DNA from: Dyadobacter sp. SG02
GTDB taxonomy: Bacteria > Bacteroidota > Bacteroidia > Cytophagales > Spirosomataceae
Direction of reading: 5' to 3'
DNA: 64,000 nucleotides
Assembly (NCBI RefSeq): GCF_900109045.1
Contig: NZ_FNYL01000011.1
Span: 1 to 64,000 of the forward strand
Under the pieces are notes generated by a model. The model did no database searches, was not told where the DNA came from, and saw only the letters and a program-made list of their open reading frames with translations. Below, one piece after another: positions 26,302 through 35,790 of the stretch; the first letter of the stretch is position 1; every line of letters starts with the position of its first letter. The translations under genes and the position numbers were made by a program.

Positions 26302-29064
26302 TCATTCAAAAGCCCTGTTGATGATCTCCGCCTGTTCCTTCGTATGGATTTTCGAGAAACCTGTCGAAGGCGAAGCGCTCGGTTCGCGGGCGATTACCTG
26401 CAATGGCTTCACGCCTTTGTACATGCGAAGCATGAATGTCCAGCCACCCATGTTGAACGGCTCTTCCTGTACCCAATAAACACTTGTATTTTCGTATTGG
26501 CTCAGGTGTGCGTCGATCTGCGATTGCGGGAACGGATGCATTTGTTCCAGACGAATGATGGCTACATCGTCGCGTTTGTCGGCCTGCTGTTTTTCGTACA
26601 GTTCGTAGTACAGCTTACCCGTACACAGCAACACTTTTTTCACTTTCTTCGGATCTGCATAAGTATCTCCGATCGTTTCCTGGAATGAACCGCTTACGAG
26701 GCTATCCAGTGGGGAAACGCAAAGCGGGTGGCGCAGCATCGATTTCGGCGACATCACGATCAGAGGCTTACGGAACGGGAACTTCAACTGCCTGCGGAGC
26801 AAGTGGAAGAAGTTGGCCGGCGTAGTTACGTTCGCTACGATGAGGTTATAGTTTGCCGAAAGTTGCAGGTAACGCTCCGGTCGTGCATTGGAATGCTCCG
26901 GTCCCTGGCCTTCGTAGCCGTGTGGCAACAACATTACCAGACCTGTCCAGCGGTCCCATTTGGTTTCGCTGGATGTTACAAACTGGTCGATGATCACCTG
27001 CGTACCGTTGGCAAAATCTCCAAACTGCGCTTCCCAAATTACCAGTGCATTCGGGTTAGCCATCGAATAACCGAATTCAAAACCTAGTACCCCATACTCA
27101 GAAAGCAAAGAGTTGTAGATCATGAACTGGCCCTGGCCGTCCTGAATGTGCTGCAAGCTGTTGTAAGCCGCATTGGTTTCTACATCGCGCAATACCGCGT
27201 GGCGGTGCGAGAATGTACCGCGCTGCACGTCCTGGCCGCTCAAACGGACGATATTACCTTCCGCAAGGATCGAACCATACGCGAGCAACTCGGCCGTAGC
27301 CCAGTTAACTTCCTTTTTATCGAAGATCATTTGCTCACGGTCTTTGAGCAATTTGTCGATCTGTTTCAGTCTGTTGAAATTCTCAGGCGTGCTGATCAGC
27401 GCTTTACCGATCTTTTCGAGCACATCCTGAGGCACACCGGTTTCCGGCGATTTCTCAAAATCTTCCGGTTTCGATTTACGCAGAGTATGCCATTCCTGTT
27501 CCAATTTCGGCATGGTGTATGGCAATGCTTTCTGCTTCACCATGTCAAGACGTTCCTGCAACAGTTGCTTGAACTCTTTGTCCATATTAGCCGCCAGCTG
27601 CGCATCCACATCACCGCGTTCCGCCAGTGTTTTTTGGTAGATTTCGCGTGGGTTCTGATGGTTCTCGATGGATTTATAGAGAACCGGCTGCGTGAATTTA
27701 GGTTCGTCCGCCTCGTTGTGTCCATGACGACGGTAGCAAACCATATCAATAAAAATGTCTTTGTTGAATTTCTGACGGTATTCCACCGCAAGGCGCATAC
27801 AGTATACCACTGCCTCAGGATCATCGCCATTGACGTGCAATACAGGCGCATCTACGATCTTGGCAATATCCGTACAGTATATCGACGAACGCGCGTCGGT
27901 GAAGTCGGTGGTGAAACCAACCTGGTTGTTGATCACGAAATGGATGGTACCACCGGTGTAGTAGCCATTCAGGGCCGACATCTGGGTTACTTCGTAAACA
28001 ATCCCCTGACCAGCCACTGCCGCATCGCCATGGATCAATACCGGCAATACACGGTCGTAGTCGCTATCGTACATACCATCGGCGCGGGCGCGGATGTAAC
28101 CTTCCACTACCGGGTTCACCGCTTCGAGGTGAGATGGGTTCGGGGCAAGTTTCAGGTGTACGTTGTTACCATCTTTCGTGGTGATCTGGCTTGCAAAACC
28201 CATGTGGTATTTCACGTCACCGTCTCCCCAAACCTGGTCGGGCAGGTTACCTTCGAACTCGTTGAAAATCTGTCCGTAGGTTTTCTGCATGATATTCGCG
28301 AGCACGTTCAGACGGCCGCGGTGCGCCATACCGATCATCACTTCCACCACGCCCATTTCGGCGGCTTTGTTGATCATCGCGTCGAGCGCGGGGATCGTCG
28401 TTTCGCCGCCTTCCAGCGAGAAGCGCTTCTGACCGAGGTATTTGGTGTGCAGGAAGTTTTCAAAAACAACCGCCTCGTTCAGTTTGGAAAGAATGTGCTT
28501 TTTCTCATCGATCGAGAAAGACATCGTCAATGCTTCCTTCTCGATTTTCTTGCGCAACCAGCTTTTCTGCTCGCGGTCGCGGATGTAAAGGTATTCAAAA
28601 CCGATATTTCTTGCATAGATCGTCTGCAATGCATCCACGATCTCACGCAAGGTGGCCGGACGATCAAAGACCTCAACACCAGCTTCAAAAACGGTATCGA
28701 GGTCTTCGGGTCCCAGATTAAAATCAGCAATGTCCAATTGCGGGCGACGGTCTTTCCTTTTCTGGATCGGGTTCGTAGTCGCCAGAAGGTGTCCCCTCGA
28801 CCTATATCCACGGATCAAATGCACCACTTCCATTTCTTTACGAATGCGTGCAGGGTCCGTTTTCCCGACTACCGCAGCTTCTTTGCCATTGGCAGCACCA
28901 TTAGCACGTCCGTTGCCGTTAACCGGATATTTTTGATAAAAATCATAACCTTCAAAAAACTTTTGCCAGCCTTCATCTACGGATGCTGGATCTTGCTTAT
29001 AGGAATTGTACAATTCATCGATATAAGCGGCGTCGGAATTTGCTATATAAGTGTATTTATCCAT
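26302..29064 (-). CDS. sucA: 2-oxoglutarate dehydrogenase E1 component
   Basis: A 920-residue thiamine-diphosphate enzyme that decarboxylates 2-oxoglutarate and passes the succinyl group to SucB in the TCA cycle. It has the N-terminal YIDELYNSYKQDPASVDEGW helix that tethers E1 to the complex, GMAHRGRLNVLANI, HGDAAVAGQG for cofactor binding, CYRRHGHNEADEP, and the C-terminal LLPHGYEGQGPEHS and MSPKSMLRHPL segments. I placed the start at the ATG of MDKYTYIANS; a GTG one codon earlier is possible. E3 (lipoamide dehydrogenase) is not encoded nearby. Confidence 0.96.
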   Translation of the reverse strand: MDKYTYIANSDAAYIDELYNSYKQDPASVDEGWQKFFEGYDFYQKYPVNGNGRANGAANGKEAAVVGKTDPARIRKEMEVVHLIRGYRSRGHLLATTNPIQKRKDRRPQLDIADFNLGPEDLDTVFEAGVEVFDRPATLREIVDALQTIYARNIGFEYLYIRDREQKSWLRKKIEKEALTMSFSIDEKKHILSKLNEAVVFENFLHTKYLGQKRFSLEGGETTIPALDAMINKAAEMGVVEVMIGMAHRGRLNVLANIMQKTYGQIFNEFEGNLPDQVWGDGDVKYHMGFASQITTKDGNNVHLKLAPNPSHLEAVNPVVEGYIRARADGMYDSDYDRVLPVLIHGDAAVAGQGIVYEVTQMSALNGYYTGGTIHFVINNQVGFTTDFTDARSSIYCTDIAKIVDAPVLHVNGDDPEAVVYCMRLAVEYRQKFNKDIFIDMVCYRRHGHNEADEPKFTQPVLYKSIENHQNPREIYQKTLAERGDVDAQLAANMDKEFKQLLQERLDMVKQKALPYTMPKLEQEWHTLRKSKPEDFEKSPETGVPQDVLEKIGKALISTPENFNRLKQIDKLLKDREQMIFDKKEVNWATAELLAYGSILAEGNIVRLSGQDVQRGTFSHRHAVLRDVETNAAYNSLQHIQDGQGQFMIYNSLLSEYGVLGFEFGYSMANPNALVIWEAQFGDFANGTQVIIDQFVTSSETKWDRWTGLVMLLPHGYEGQGPEHSNARPERYLQLSANYNLIVANVTTPANFFHLLRRQLKFPFRKPLIVMSPKSMLRHPLCVSPLDSLVSGSFQETIGDTYADPKKVKKVLLCTGKLYYELYEKQQADKRDDVAIIRLEQMHPFPQSQIDAHLSQYENTSVYWVQEEPFNMGGWTFMLRMYKGVKPLQVIAREPSASPSTGFSKIHTKEQAEIINRAFE

Positions 29065-29092
29065 CACAAAAGTGAGTATTTCATTTACGGCA

Positions 29093-29124
29093 CAAAGGTA
29101 CGAGAGTTATGTAAAGATTACGAA
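29093..29124 (-). promoter_or_regulatory. Promoter of the sucA-sucB operon
   Basis: On the minus strand TACCTTTG (29100-29093) is a perfect TAnnTTTG box. A weak -33 element TTCG lies 20 nt upstream (29124-29121). The -7 box is about 29 bp before the sucA ATG. Confidence 0.5.
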
Positions 29125-29177
29125 TAAAAATATCCTTTTAACTTAACCTGAAAGTCGATTTGGATTGGTTCTTGACA

Positions 29178-30107
29178 TTAGTATTTCTGAAAACCTTTGG
29201 GATTCGGAATAAATTTCAGCATGAGCTCGTGAATCCCTTTCGGCCCTGTGTACGATGTGTAAATCTGTTCCACCTGCCGCGTGCTGTAAAAATACCCCAG
29301 TCGTACGTTTCTTCCCAACTGAACCTCAGCGGTTAACTGCAAATAATCCACTTTTGCAGATAAAGAATTGTACCCGCCGCCTACCCGGTAAGACGCGCCC
29401 AACCCCACCTTCTCCCTGAACCAGAACCGCGAGCCAAAGTCAAATCGCAGTTTGTGGTCTTTTTCCTGGATAAACAATACGTGCGGCAGCATCATCACAT
29501 CCTCGCTCAGCTGATGGCTTCCACCGGCGGTAATGTAAAGCGGCCGACGATATAACGTTCCTAGAAGCTGGTCGCCGAATTTCTGCGAAAGTAATTCCGG
29601 TTTGGAAATCCCGAAATACAATTTGTCCGAACGCAGCCAGGCACCAAGCCCGAAACTGCCCAACGCACGGTTATTACTGATGAAGGCTCCATCCGAAACC
29701 GGCAGCACATTGATCCCGCCCTGCGCTCCGAGACCCAGTTTCCAGGTGTCCGACAGGCCGAGGTGAAATGCAAATGAGCCGACGAACCCGGTCGTCGTGA
29801 AGTAACTCGTCTGGTCGTTCAGTGCCTGAAAACCTATTCCAAACTTGCCGTTGGCTATGGTTCCGTCGGCAGCGAAGGTTTGGCTGGTGGGCGAATTGGG
29901 GATATTGAACCACTTTCTGCGAAAAATCGCAGTCATATTGAAGTCCTCGCGCGCACCCGTGAAACCGGGGTTGATCGACATCGGGTTTTGAACGTATTGT
30001 TCGTAGAGCACTTCCCGCTGCGCCGTAGCCACACCGAGGCTGCCTATCAACAATGTGCCCGCAAGAAAAAACTTTCTCGAATAGTGATGTGTGTTTTTCA
30101 AAAACAT
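29178..30107 (-). CDS. PorP/SprF-family outer-membrane protein
   Basis: A 309-residue protein. It has a signal peptide (ending VATAQ) and then the family opening REVLYEQYVQNPMSINPGFTGAREDFN. The rest is a predicted beta-barrel with repeated Gly-aromatic strands. PorP/SprF-family proteins are linked to the type IX secretion and gliding machinery, where SprF assists surface delivery of the adhesin SprB and PorP is needed for secretion. No large adhesin gene is adjacent here, so this paralog's partner is elsewhere. It is preceded by a terminator and stands alone. Confidence 0.9.
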   Translation of the reverse strand: MFLKNTHHYSRKFFLAGTLLIGSLGVATAQREVLYEQYVQNPMSINPGFTGAREDFNMTAIFRRKWFNIPNSPTSQTFAADGTIANGKFGIGFQALNDQTSYFTTTGFVGSFAFHLGLSDTWKLGLGAQGGINVLPVSDGAFISNNRALGSFGLGAWLRSDKLYFGISKPELLSQKFGDQLLGTLYRRPLYITAGGSHQLSEDVMMLPHVLFIQEKDHKLRFDFGSRFWFREKVGLGASYRVGGGYNSLSAKVDYLQLTAEVQLGRNVRLGYFYSTRQVEQIYTSYTGPKGIHELMLKFIPNPKGFQKY

Positions 30108-30137
30108 AGCACTGAAATTGGGTTATTGTAAACAAAA

Positions 30138-30169
30138 ATGGCAGGAGAGCGATTCTCTTGCCATCTTTT
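30138..30169 (-). terminator. Terminator after the propeller-barrel gene
   Basis: ATGGCA-GGAGA (from 30138) pairs with TCTC-TGCCAT (to 30164). On the minus strand the stem is followed by TTTTTG. It separates the 1071-residue gene from the PorP/SprF gene. Confidence 0.7.
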
Positions 30170-30207
30170 ATAACACTTGAATATTGTTTTTTTACTCCTA
30201 AATCAGA

Positions 30208-33200
30208 TCAAAAATCGTAACCTAATGTTACGTAAGGAATTGGCTTGTTCGTATACCCGTTATCAACTCCCCAGGCGTAATCGAATTTGGCATAGAAACC
30301 GAACAGCGTCGTTCTTACACCGGCGCCGTAGCCCATCAGGTAAGGGTTTTTGTAGTTGGTAACCGTCGCGCGGAATGGCTCGTCTTCGCTCCCGATAATC
30401 TGGGTGTTCAGGCTGTTGTTTTCACTGAACGGCCCTTTACCAGTCCATGCAGTACCAATGTCGCCGAAGCCGACGATCTGGAAGTTGCGCAGGAAGCTGG
30501 AAGTAATCGCGCCGCGGTAAAGGTATTTGACAAGCGGGATTCTCAATTCCGCATTTAGCAACATATAGCTGGTACCCGACAGTCTGTTGAGTTTAAAACC
30601 ACGCAGGTTTGTCGCGAAATCTGCGAAGAAAATATCACGGTTATCGCGCTGGAAGTTGAGCGGATTGTCGCCACTGCGATTTTCTTTACGGTTACCGAGC
30701 CAGTTTTCCATACCACCAAGGATATTCTGCTTAGGCGCCCGCCCACCCGAATGGCTGGCTGCCGCGCGCACGGCGAGAATCAGGTCGCGGTGGATTTTCT
30801 GGTAGTGACGGAAGTCCAGGCTTACCCGGTTGAAACTCTCATTTCCATTGGTCAAACCCTGGTACAAGTCGTAACGCAGCTTGAAGCGCGTTCCTTCCAT
30901 CATGTTCATCCCGTTCACCCGGGTGTTGTCGAATACAAATTCGCTGCGCACGCCTCCGTAATTTGAAGACAAATCCGGGTTAGGCAGCAGCACGTCGATC
31001 ATCCGCGTAGAAGTGAACATCGGCGACACCGATAAGCGGCTTGTAGTCGAGAACGGATACGAGGCCGTAAACATCAGCTGATTGAAACGGTATTTCTGGA
31101 TCAACCCCTCCGAATCGTTGTAGAGCGTCTTTCTGTCGACGCGCAGACCAAAATCCACGCGGTACGTATTGTTGTTGTATTCGGCAAACAAATCGCTGTT
31201 TCGGAAATTCGAAGAAATGAAAAGCCCGGCCTTGATGACGTGGTTTTCGAGCAAGTCGTTCATCGAAATGGATTGTGCATAGCCAAATCCTCTGATCGGG
31301 TCGATGCGCCAGTCGGAGCTTGCGTCATTGGTGATAAACAGTCCTTTATAATTGTACGGGCCTTTGATCGCAATGTTTTCACGAACGGCCTTTGTGCGCG
31401 AAGCTATGCCAGGTGTGGTAGGGAAGCTTCCGCGGTTCCTTCTCGATTCAAAAGATTTCAGAATATCTTCGTCGAACTCGTAGTTATCGGTATCAACCTC
31501 GCCTTCCTTCAAAGTCAGCTTTTTCTCCTGACCAACTTGTGTCGCTTTGGCAGCCGAATCAGTCTTCACCGCATTGGTTGCGGCGCCATTGCCGGGATTG
31601 CCCGCGCTTGCTACGCTTAGCGACGGCGGATTTACCGTTGCATTGATATCAAAGCCGTTCTTGAAAGCGGCGGTATAGTATCCGTCATTCAAATAGGTAT
31701 AGGCCAATGCGCCGCCCGCAGCTTTCAGGTTCACATCCGCATTACGGATGTTCTGAATGTAGTTGGTCAGTTGCGAACTGGTTTGCGAAGCACGATTGTA
31801 TTTGTAAAGGTTATTGACACCCTTGCCGTTGGACAGGTAAACAATATCGTTTTCGTCAGCATACACCGGCGTCACTTTCGCCTTTCCCTCCGACTCCACC
31901 AGTTTGATGATATTTTCCGATCGCGGCGTTCCGTCGTGTTCAAAAATGGTATACGAAGGCGCGATGGACTTGAAACTGCCCTTATCTCCCCTACCCAGCG
32001 AGTCGACTGGTCTGTTGGAAGAGAACACGACGCGTCGCGAAGAACCTTGTATGAAACGCGGCGACAGATCGTCGTAAAGGTCGTTGGTCAGCGGCAATGC
32101 GGAAGCCCTGGCTACGCTGATCAGGAAAATATCATTCTGACCGGCCTTATCCGCACTCACGGCGAGCATCGAACCATCATGCGACACGTCCATATCCACG
32201 ATCTGGTCCAGCCCGCGGATATTCCGCTTCGTTTTAACCTTAATCTTCTTCGTACCTACATTTTCGTACCTGTACAGGTTCTTTTTATCATTTTCGTTGG
32301 CAAGAATTGTCAACTCATTGTTTCTCGACCAGCCTAAAAGTGGCGGCTGTGTTTTCATACGCCCTCCGATAATGTCAAGCTTGCCCTGGCGTATGATTTT
32401 TTTAGAACCAGACTCACTATCAAATAAATACACACGGTAACGCCCGTTTTTGATCTCGCTCACCGCTGTGAATTTCTTGTCCGGCGAAACTTTGATCACC
32501 GCACTGGCGTCGGTCACATTGAATTCGTTCAGCTTGTATTTCCAGGTCGGATTGGGATCTGAATAGAATTGCTCTGCATTCTTGGTCTGGTTCAGGTAAT
32601 AGGCCCGCCAGTCGCGCAGGAAGCGGTTGTAGGATTGTACGCCGAGCGTGCTGGTAATACTGGTCTGCTCGGTGCGGATAATGCGGGTAAGGTTGAGAAT
32701 GTCGGAAATCTTGTCCTTTCCGTAACGCTCAGCAATGTAGTTCCAGATCGAATGCCCGATCAGCGTCGCGTCGTCGCCCGTCATCAGCGTAGGCTTGCGG
32801 ACATTACGGTTTTTGAAGAAATCACGCATGTAGTCGTTCAATTCCGGCGACCATCCTTCTGCAATGTAAGCCGCCGTTCCCGACATGAACCATTCAGGTA
32901 ACGTCAGTAGCAATGAGCTTTGCAAAGCCTCTTTCATATTACCGCCATAGAGCATGTCGTACACGAAAAGAAGACTGATATCCCGTACAAGCTTCTTGCG
33001 GAAACCGATCTGGTCGCCCGTATACGCTACCTCCACGCGCGATTGCGAGAGGTTCAGTTTCTGGTCCGAGAGGTTATCCAGCACCGAAAGGCCCATATTG
33101 CTCTGTTCGAGCTCCGCGGGCGAGTTATAAAGGAATATTTTTACGCGGTTATAGGGTGTCCAGCCGAGAACGTCGGTGATTTTATCGAACTCGCTTTCTG

Positions 33201-33423
33201 CATATTGTGCCGTCAGCTTTGCGAGCGCGGTACCGCCCTGGTAATGATAGATTTCGAAGTTGGTGGTACGGAAAATCTTCCAGTTGAACTTCTTATACTG
33301 GACCCGGTTCTTTCCAAAAGTCTCCTGTGAAGGATAGCGCTGTGCTATTGAGTCGTTGAATAATCCAAAAACTACTAAAAGACCGATCGAAAAGGTTAAT
33401 GTGTAAATATATCTTCTGCTCAT
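30208..33423 (-). CDS. Surface protein: gluzincin-like N domain, PD40 propeller, outer-membrane barrel
   Basis: A 1071-residue protein. Signal peptide at 1-28. Residues about 45-290 resemble a peptidase-MA-like gluzincin domain, with the downstream LPEWFMSGTAAYIAEGW motif, but the expected HExxH helix reads VRDISLLFVYD (about 146-156), so the zinc ligands seem absent. Residues about 300-600 have PD40/TolB-like propeller blades (VSPDKKFTAVSEIKNGRY, MDVSHDGSMLAVSAD). From about 690 to the end is an outer-membrane beta-barrel closing with PIPYVTLGYDF, a typical aromatic barrel terminus. Proteins of this layout in Cytophagales are often called Tol biopolymer transport-like; their role is not established. 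The barrel is certain in style, the peptidase relation less so. Confidence 0.75.
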   Translation of the reverse strand: MSRRYIYTLTFSIGLLVVFGLFNDSIAQRYPSQETFGKNRVQYKKFNWKIFRTTNFEIYHYQGGTALAKLTAQYAESEFDKITDVLGWTPYNRVKIFLYNSPAELEQSNMGLSVLDNLSDQKLNLSQSRVEVAYTGDQIGFRKKLVRDISLLFVYDMLYGGNMKEALQSSLLLTLPEWFMSGTAAYIAEGWSPELNDYMRDFFKNRNVRKPTLMTGDDATLIGHSIWNYIAERYGKDKISDILNLTRIIRTEQTSITSTLGVQSYNRFLRDWRAYYLNQTKNAEQFYSDPNPTWKYKLNEFNVTDASAVIKVSPDKKFTAVSEIKNGRYRVYLFDSESGSKKIIRQGKLDIIGGRMKTQPPLLGWSRNNELTILANENDKKNLYRYENVGTKKIKVKTKRNIRGLDQIVDMDVSHDGSMLAVSADKAGQNDIFLISVARASALPLTNDLYDDLSPRFIQGSSRRVVFSSNRPVDSLGRGDKGSFKSIAPSYTIFEHDGTPRSENIIKLVESEGKAKVTPVYADENDIVYLSNGKGVNNLYKYNRASQTSSQLTNYIQNIRNADVNLKAAGGALAYTYLNDGYYTAAFKNGFDINATVNPPSLSVASAGNPGNGAATNAVKTDSAAKATQVGQEKKLTLKEGEVDTDNYEFDEDILKSFESRRNRGSFPTTPGIASRTKAVRENIAIKGPYNYKGLFITNDASSDWRIDPIRGFGYAQSISMNDLLENHVIKAGLFISSNFRNSDLFAEYNNNTYRVDFGLRVDRKTLYNDSEGLIQKYRFNQLMFTASYPFSTTSRLSVSPMFTSTRMIDVLLPNPDLSSNYGGVRSEFVFDNTRVNGMNMMEGTRFKLRYDLYQGLTNGNESFNRVSLDFRHYQKIHRDLILAVRAAASHSGGRAPKQNILGGMENWLGNRKENRSGDNPLNFQRDNRDIFFADFATNLRGFKLNRLSGTSYMLLNAELRIPLVKYLYRGAITSSFLRNFQIVGFGDIGTAWTGKGPFSENNSLNTQIIGSEDEPFRATVTNYKNPYLMGYGAGVRTTLFGFYAKFDYAWGVDNGYTNKPIPYVTLGYDF

Positions 33424-33439
33424 ATTGCTTAGGCTGACG

Positions 33440-34519
33440 TCAACGGAAATATAACGAAAAATACCTTTTTATATTCACTAGCGGGTTCAATTCTTTGCCG
33501 TAAATCAGGTGGTTACAAAACTCTTTTGCCAGGAAAGGTGCGAGCGTGACGCCCTTTGTACCTAACCCGTTGAAAATAGACACATTAGAAAACTCCGGAT
33601 GAATACCCATCAACGGCCGCCGGTCACGCACGGAGGGGCGTATGCCCGCCTGAGCGCCCATTAACGTATAACCGGTACTGAGTAAAGCCCGCAATTTGGT
33701 TTCCAATTCGTCGATTGCATCGTCCGTAACCGCCCAGTCGAGCGGGTCCCAGGAATAGGTAGCTCCCACTTTCATCCTATTTTCAGCCACCGGCAACGCG
33801 AATATTCCCTGATTGATAATGTACGGTTTAACGGGAACGTCCGTAGCAATTTCCAGGATTTGTCCTTTTACGGGTGTAAACGGCAGCCAGTTGAACCAGC
33901 TGTTTTCCAATGCAAAAAATCCCTGACAAAAAATGATCGTTTTAAACCGTTTGCCCTGCCATTCGATTCCCTCTTCGGTTCGCAGCAGATCGGTTGCGTC
34001 AAAGGTGGTTTCGACATATAAATCCTGTTCCTTAAAATACGCCCTGCTGGCGTCCACCAAAGCTGGCAGGTCAATCCAGCCGGACTGTATTACCTCCAAA
34101 CCACCGAACTTTGCATTTATATAGGGCAATTCACTTCCGGGATCGGATGTCGCGGCGATATAAGGGCTAATGCCCGGATCAGCAGTTTGCGCCAGATACG
34201 TGTTTTGCTCCTCAATGGACCGGAAAGGCCGGTAAATCGGGGTGAGGTGCATTAGTTTACATCCTAACTTCTCTTCCAGGTTTCCGTAAAAGGATTTGGC
34301 GTAAGGAAAAAGATCATCGGCCAGCCAGGTCTTGACCAGCTTTTTACCGGTTAATGGATTAAAAATACCCGCGGCAACCCGTGAAGAAGAAGGCTTCGAG
34401 GAGTCGCCTACGATTTGGAAGCTTTTGCCCGAATCATGCAAATGCCAGGCAACGGAAGTGCCGCCTATGCCCTGCCCTACTATGAGATATTCGTAGTCAA
34501 ACTGCTGCATATCAGGCAT
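33440..34519 (-). CDS. FAD-dependent oxidoreductase (DAO family)
   Basis: A 359-residue protein with an N-terminal dinucleotide-binding motif, YLIVGQGIGGTSVAWHL, then SSRVAAGIFNPLTGKK and the substrate domain of the D-amino-acid oxidase/glycine oxidase fold. C-terminally it has GAQAGIRPSVRDRRPLMG and NVSIFNGLGTKGVTLAP, the usual FAD-contact region. It oxidises an amine or a similar substrate, which is not identifiable. Its start overlaps the cmk stop by 8 bp, so the two are co-translated. A second ATG three codons on is also possible. Confidence 0.88.
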   Translation of the reverse strand: MPDMQQFDYEYLIVGQGIGGTSVAWHLHDSGKSFQIVGDSSKPSSSRVAAGIFNPLTGKKLVKTWLADDLFPYAKSFYGNLEEKLGCKLMHLTPIYRPFRSIEEQNTYLAQTADPGISPYIAATSDPGSELPYINAKFGGLEVIQSGWIDLPALVDASRAYFKEQDLYVETTFDATDLLRTEEGIEWQGKRFKTIIFCQGFFALENSWFNWLPFTPVKGQILEIATDVPVKPYIINQGIFALPVAENRMKVGATYSWDPLDWAVTDDAIDELETKLRALLSTGYTLMGAQAGIRPSVRDRRPLMGIHPEFSNVSIFNGLGTKGVTLAPFLAKEFCNHLIYGKELNPLVNIKRYFSLYFR

Positions 34520-35222
34520 TATCGGAAGCGCGACGTCTGAGTGACAACCCGATTTGCTCGTCGGCCAGACGCACTACCACTTCCACCTGCTCATCAAGGG
34601 TCATAAACGAATTGTCAATATAAATGGCATCCTCGGCCTGCCTGAGCGGGCTTTCAACGCGGGTAGTGTCGATGTAATCACGTGTTTTGAGGTTTTCCAG
34701 AATTTCCCCCAAATCGACGATATCTCCTTTTCCCATCAGTTCCAGCTGGCGGCGGTGCGCACGGATCAGCGGATCGGCGGTCATGAAAATCTTCAATTCG
34801 GCCTGCGGAAATACGACGGTACCGATGTCGCGGCCGTCCATGACGATGCCTTTTGTTTTACCCATTCGCTGCTGCTGCGCCACCAATGCGTGCCGTACTT
34901 CGGCGATGGCGCTTACTTCGCTAACCCTCTCGGAAACATACATTTTCCGGATTTCATCTTCCACATTCAAGCCATTCAGATACGTATCGTTGCGCCCGAG
35001 TTCAGGGTGGCGGCGGAAGGAAATGTGCACCTTAGACAATGCATTTTCTACTTCCTTCGGGTTGGTAAGACTTATATGATTCTGGATAAAATACAGTGTA
35101 ACAGCCCTGTACATCGCGCCGGTGTCGATGTAAGGGTAATTCAATTGCTTGGCGACCAGTTTCGCAGTCGTGGACTTACCACAACTCGAATAACCGTCGA
35201 TCGCAACGATAATCTTGGGCAT
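34512..35222 (-). CDS. cmk: Cytidylate kinase
   Basis: A 236-residue NMP kinase that phosphorylates CMP and dCMP with ATP. P-loop GYSSCGKSTTAKLVA at the N-terminus, YIDTGAMYRAVTLYF (CMP-binding), VMDGRDIGTVVFPQAELK and the LID region RAHRRQLELMGKG are all seen. Length is usual for the bacterial enzyme. It overlaps the FAD oxidoreductase gene downstream and follows the GNAT gene after 46 bp. Confidence 0.95.
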   Translation of the reverse strand: MPKIIVAIDGYSSCGKSTTAKLVAKQLNYPYIDTGAMYRAVTLYFIQNHISLTNPKEVENALSKVHISFRRHPELGRNDTYLNGLNVEDEIRKMYVSERVSEVSAIAEVRHALVAQQQRMGKTKGIVMDGRDIGTVVFPQAELKIFMTADPLIRAHRRQLELMGKGDIVDLGEILENLKTRDYIDTTRVESPLRQAEDAIYIDNSFMTLDEQVEVVVRLADEQIGLSLRRRASDNA

Positions 35223-35268
35223 ATCGGAAAGTGTAATTTTACAGAGCGTAAAAATACATTTTTAAAGC

Positions 35269-35784
35269 TCATTCCCCGGCTAGCTTCACAAACAAATGTT
35301 CGTCCAGAACCTGGTCGTTTTTGGTAATGGCCTTTCGGTGAACGGCTTCGAGTTTGTAACCGGCTTTTTCCAATACCCGCATCGACGCCGGGTTGGTTTC
35401 AAATACCCCTGCAAAGAGCCGTGTGATCGTCGTATTCGCAAAAATCCATTCGGTCATTTGCATTACGGCGGCGGTGGTAATATTGAGCCCCCAATAAGGT
35501 TCGCCGAGCCAGTAGCCGATCTCGGCATTATTGCGGTGAATGTCTTCCTGGCGCAGCACGCCTATTCCACCTACAAATTCATCATGATAATAGATTGCGC
35601 GGTGAAAGCTCTCTCCGCTATGCCGGCCGTTGCAGAAATCGATCCAGTAATGGGCGTCGGAGAGCGTGTAAGGCGAGGGAAAATTGTCCCTCACCTGTGC
35701 GACTACATTTTTGTTGTTGGCCAATTGCGCCAGCCTTTCGGCAATATTTCTTGTGAACGGTCTGAGAGTTACCTGTTGGTCCAT
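35269..35784 (-). CDS. GNAT-family N-acetyltransferase (RimJ/RimL type)
   Basis: A 171-residue protein with the GNAT fold: strands VGGIGVLRQEDIHRNNAEIGYWLGEPYWG, the RimJ-type ITTAAVMQMTEWIFAN segment, and LFAGVFETNPASMRVLEKAGYKLE for acetyl-CoA binding. It transfers an acetyl group to an amine, either a protein N-terminus or a small molecule. It starts 6 bp after the lutC stop and is therefore probably on the lut transcript. Confidence 0.92.
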   Translation of the reverse strand: MDQQVTLRPFTRNIAERLAQLANNKNVVAQVRDNFPSPYTLSDAHYWIDFCNGRHSGESFHRAIYYHDEFVGGIGVLRQEDIHRNNAEIGYWLGEPYWGLNITTAAVMQMTEWIFANTTITRLFAGVFETNPASMRVLEKAGYKLEAVHRKAITKNDQVLDEHLFVKLAGE

Positions 35785-35790
35785 ACAATA

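Noticed and set aside
26254..26302. A possible attenuator between sucA and sucB
   Set aside because: The 47-bp gap has no stable hairpin with a U tract; it is a plain operon spacing.
27148..29127. A 659-codon plus-strand open frame opposite sucA
   Set aside because: It is fully antisense to a well-supported sucA gene. The translation lacks any recognisable domain and is rich in His, Phe, Val and Arg as expected from the complement of this codon usage.
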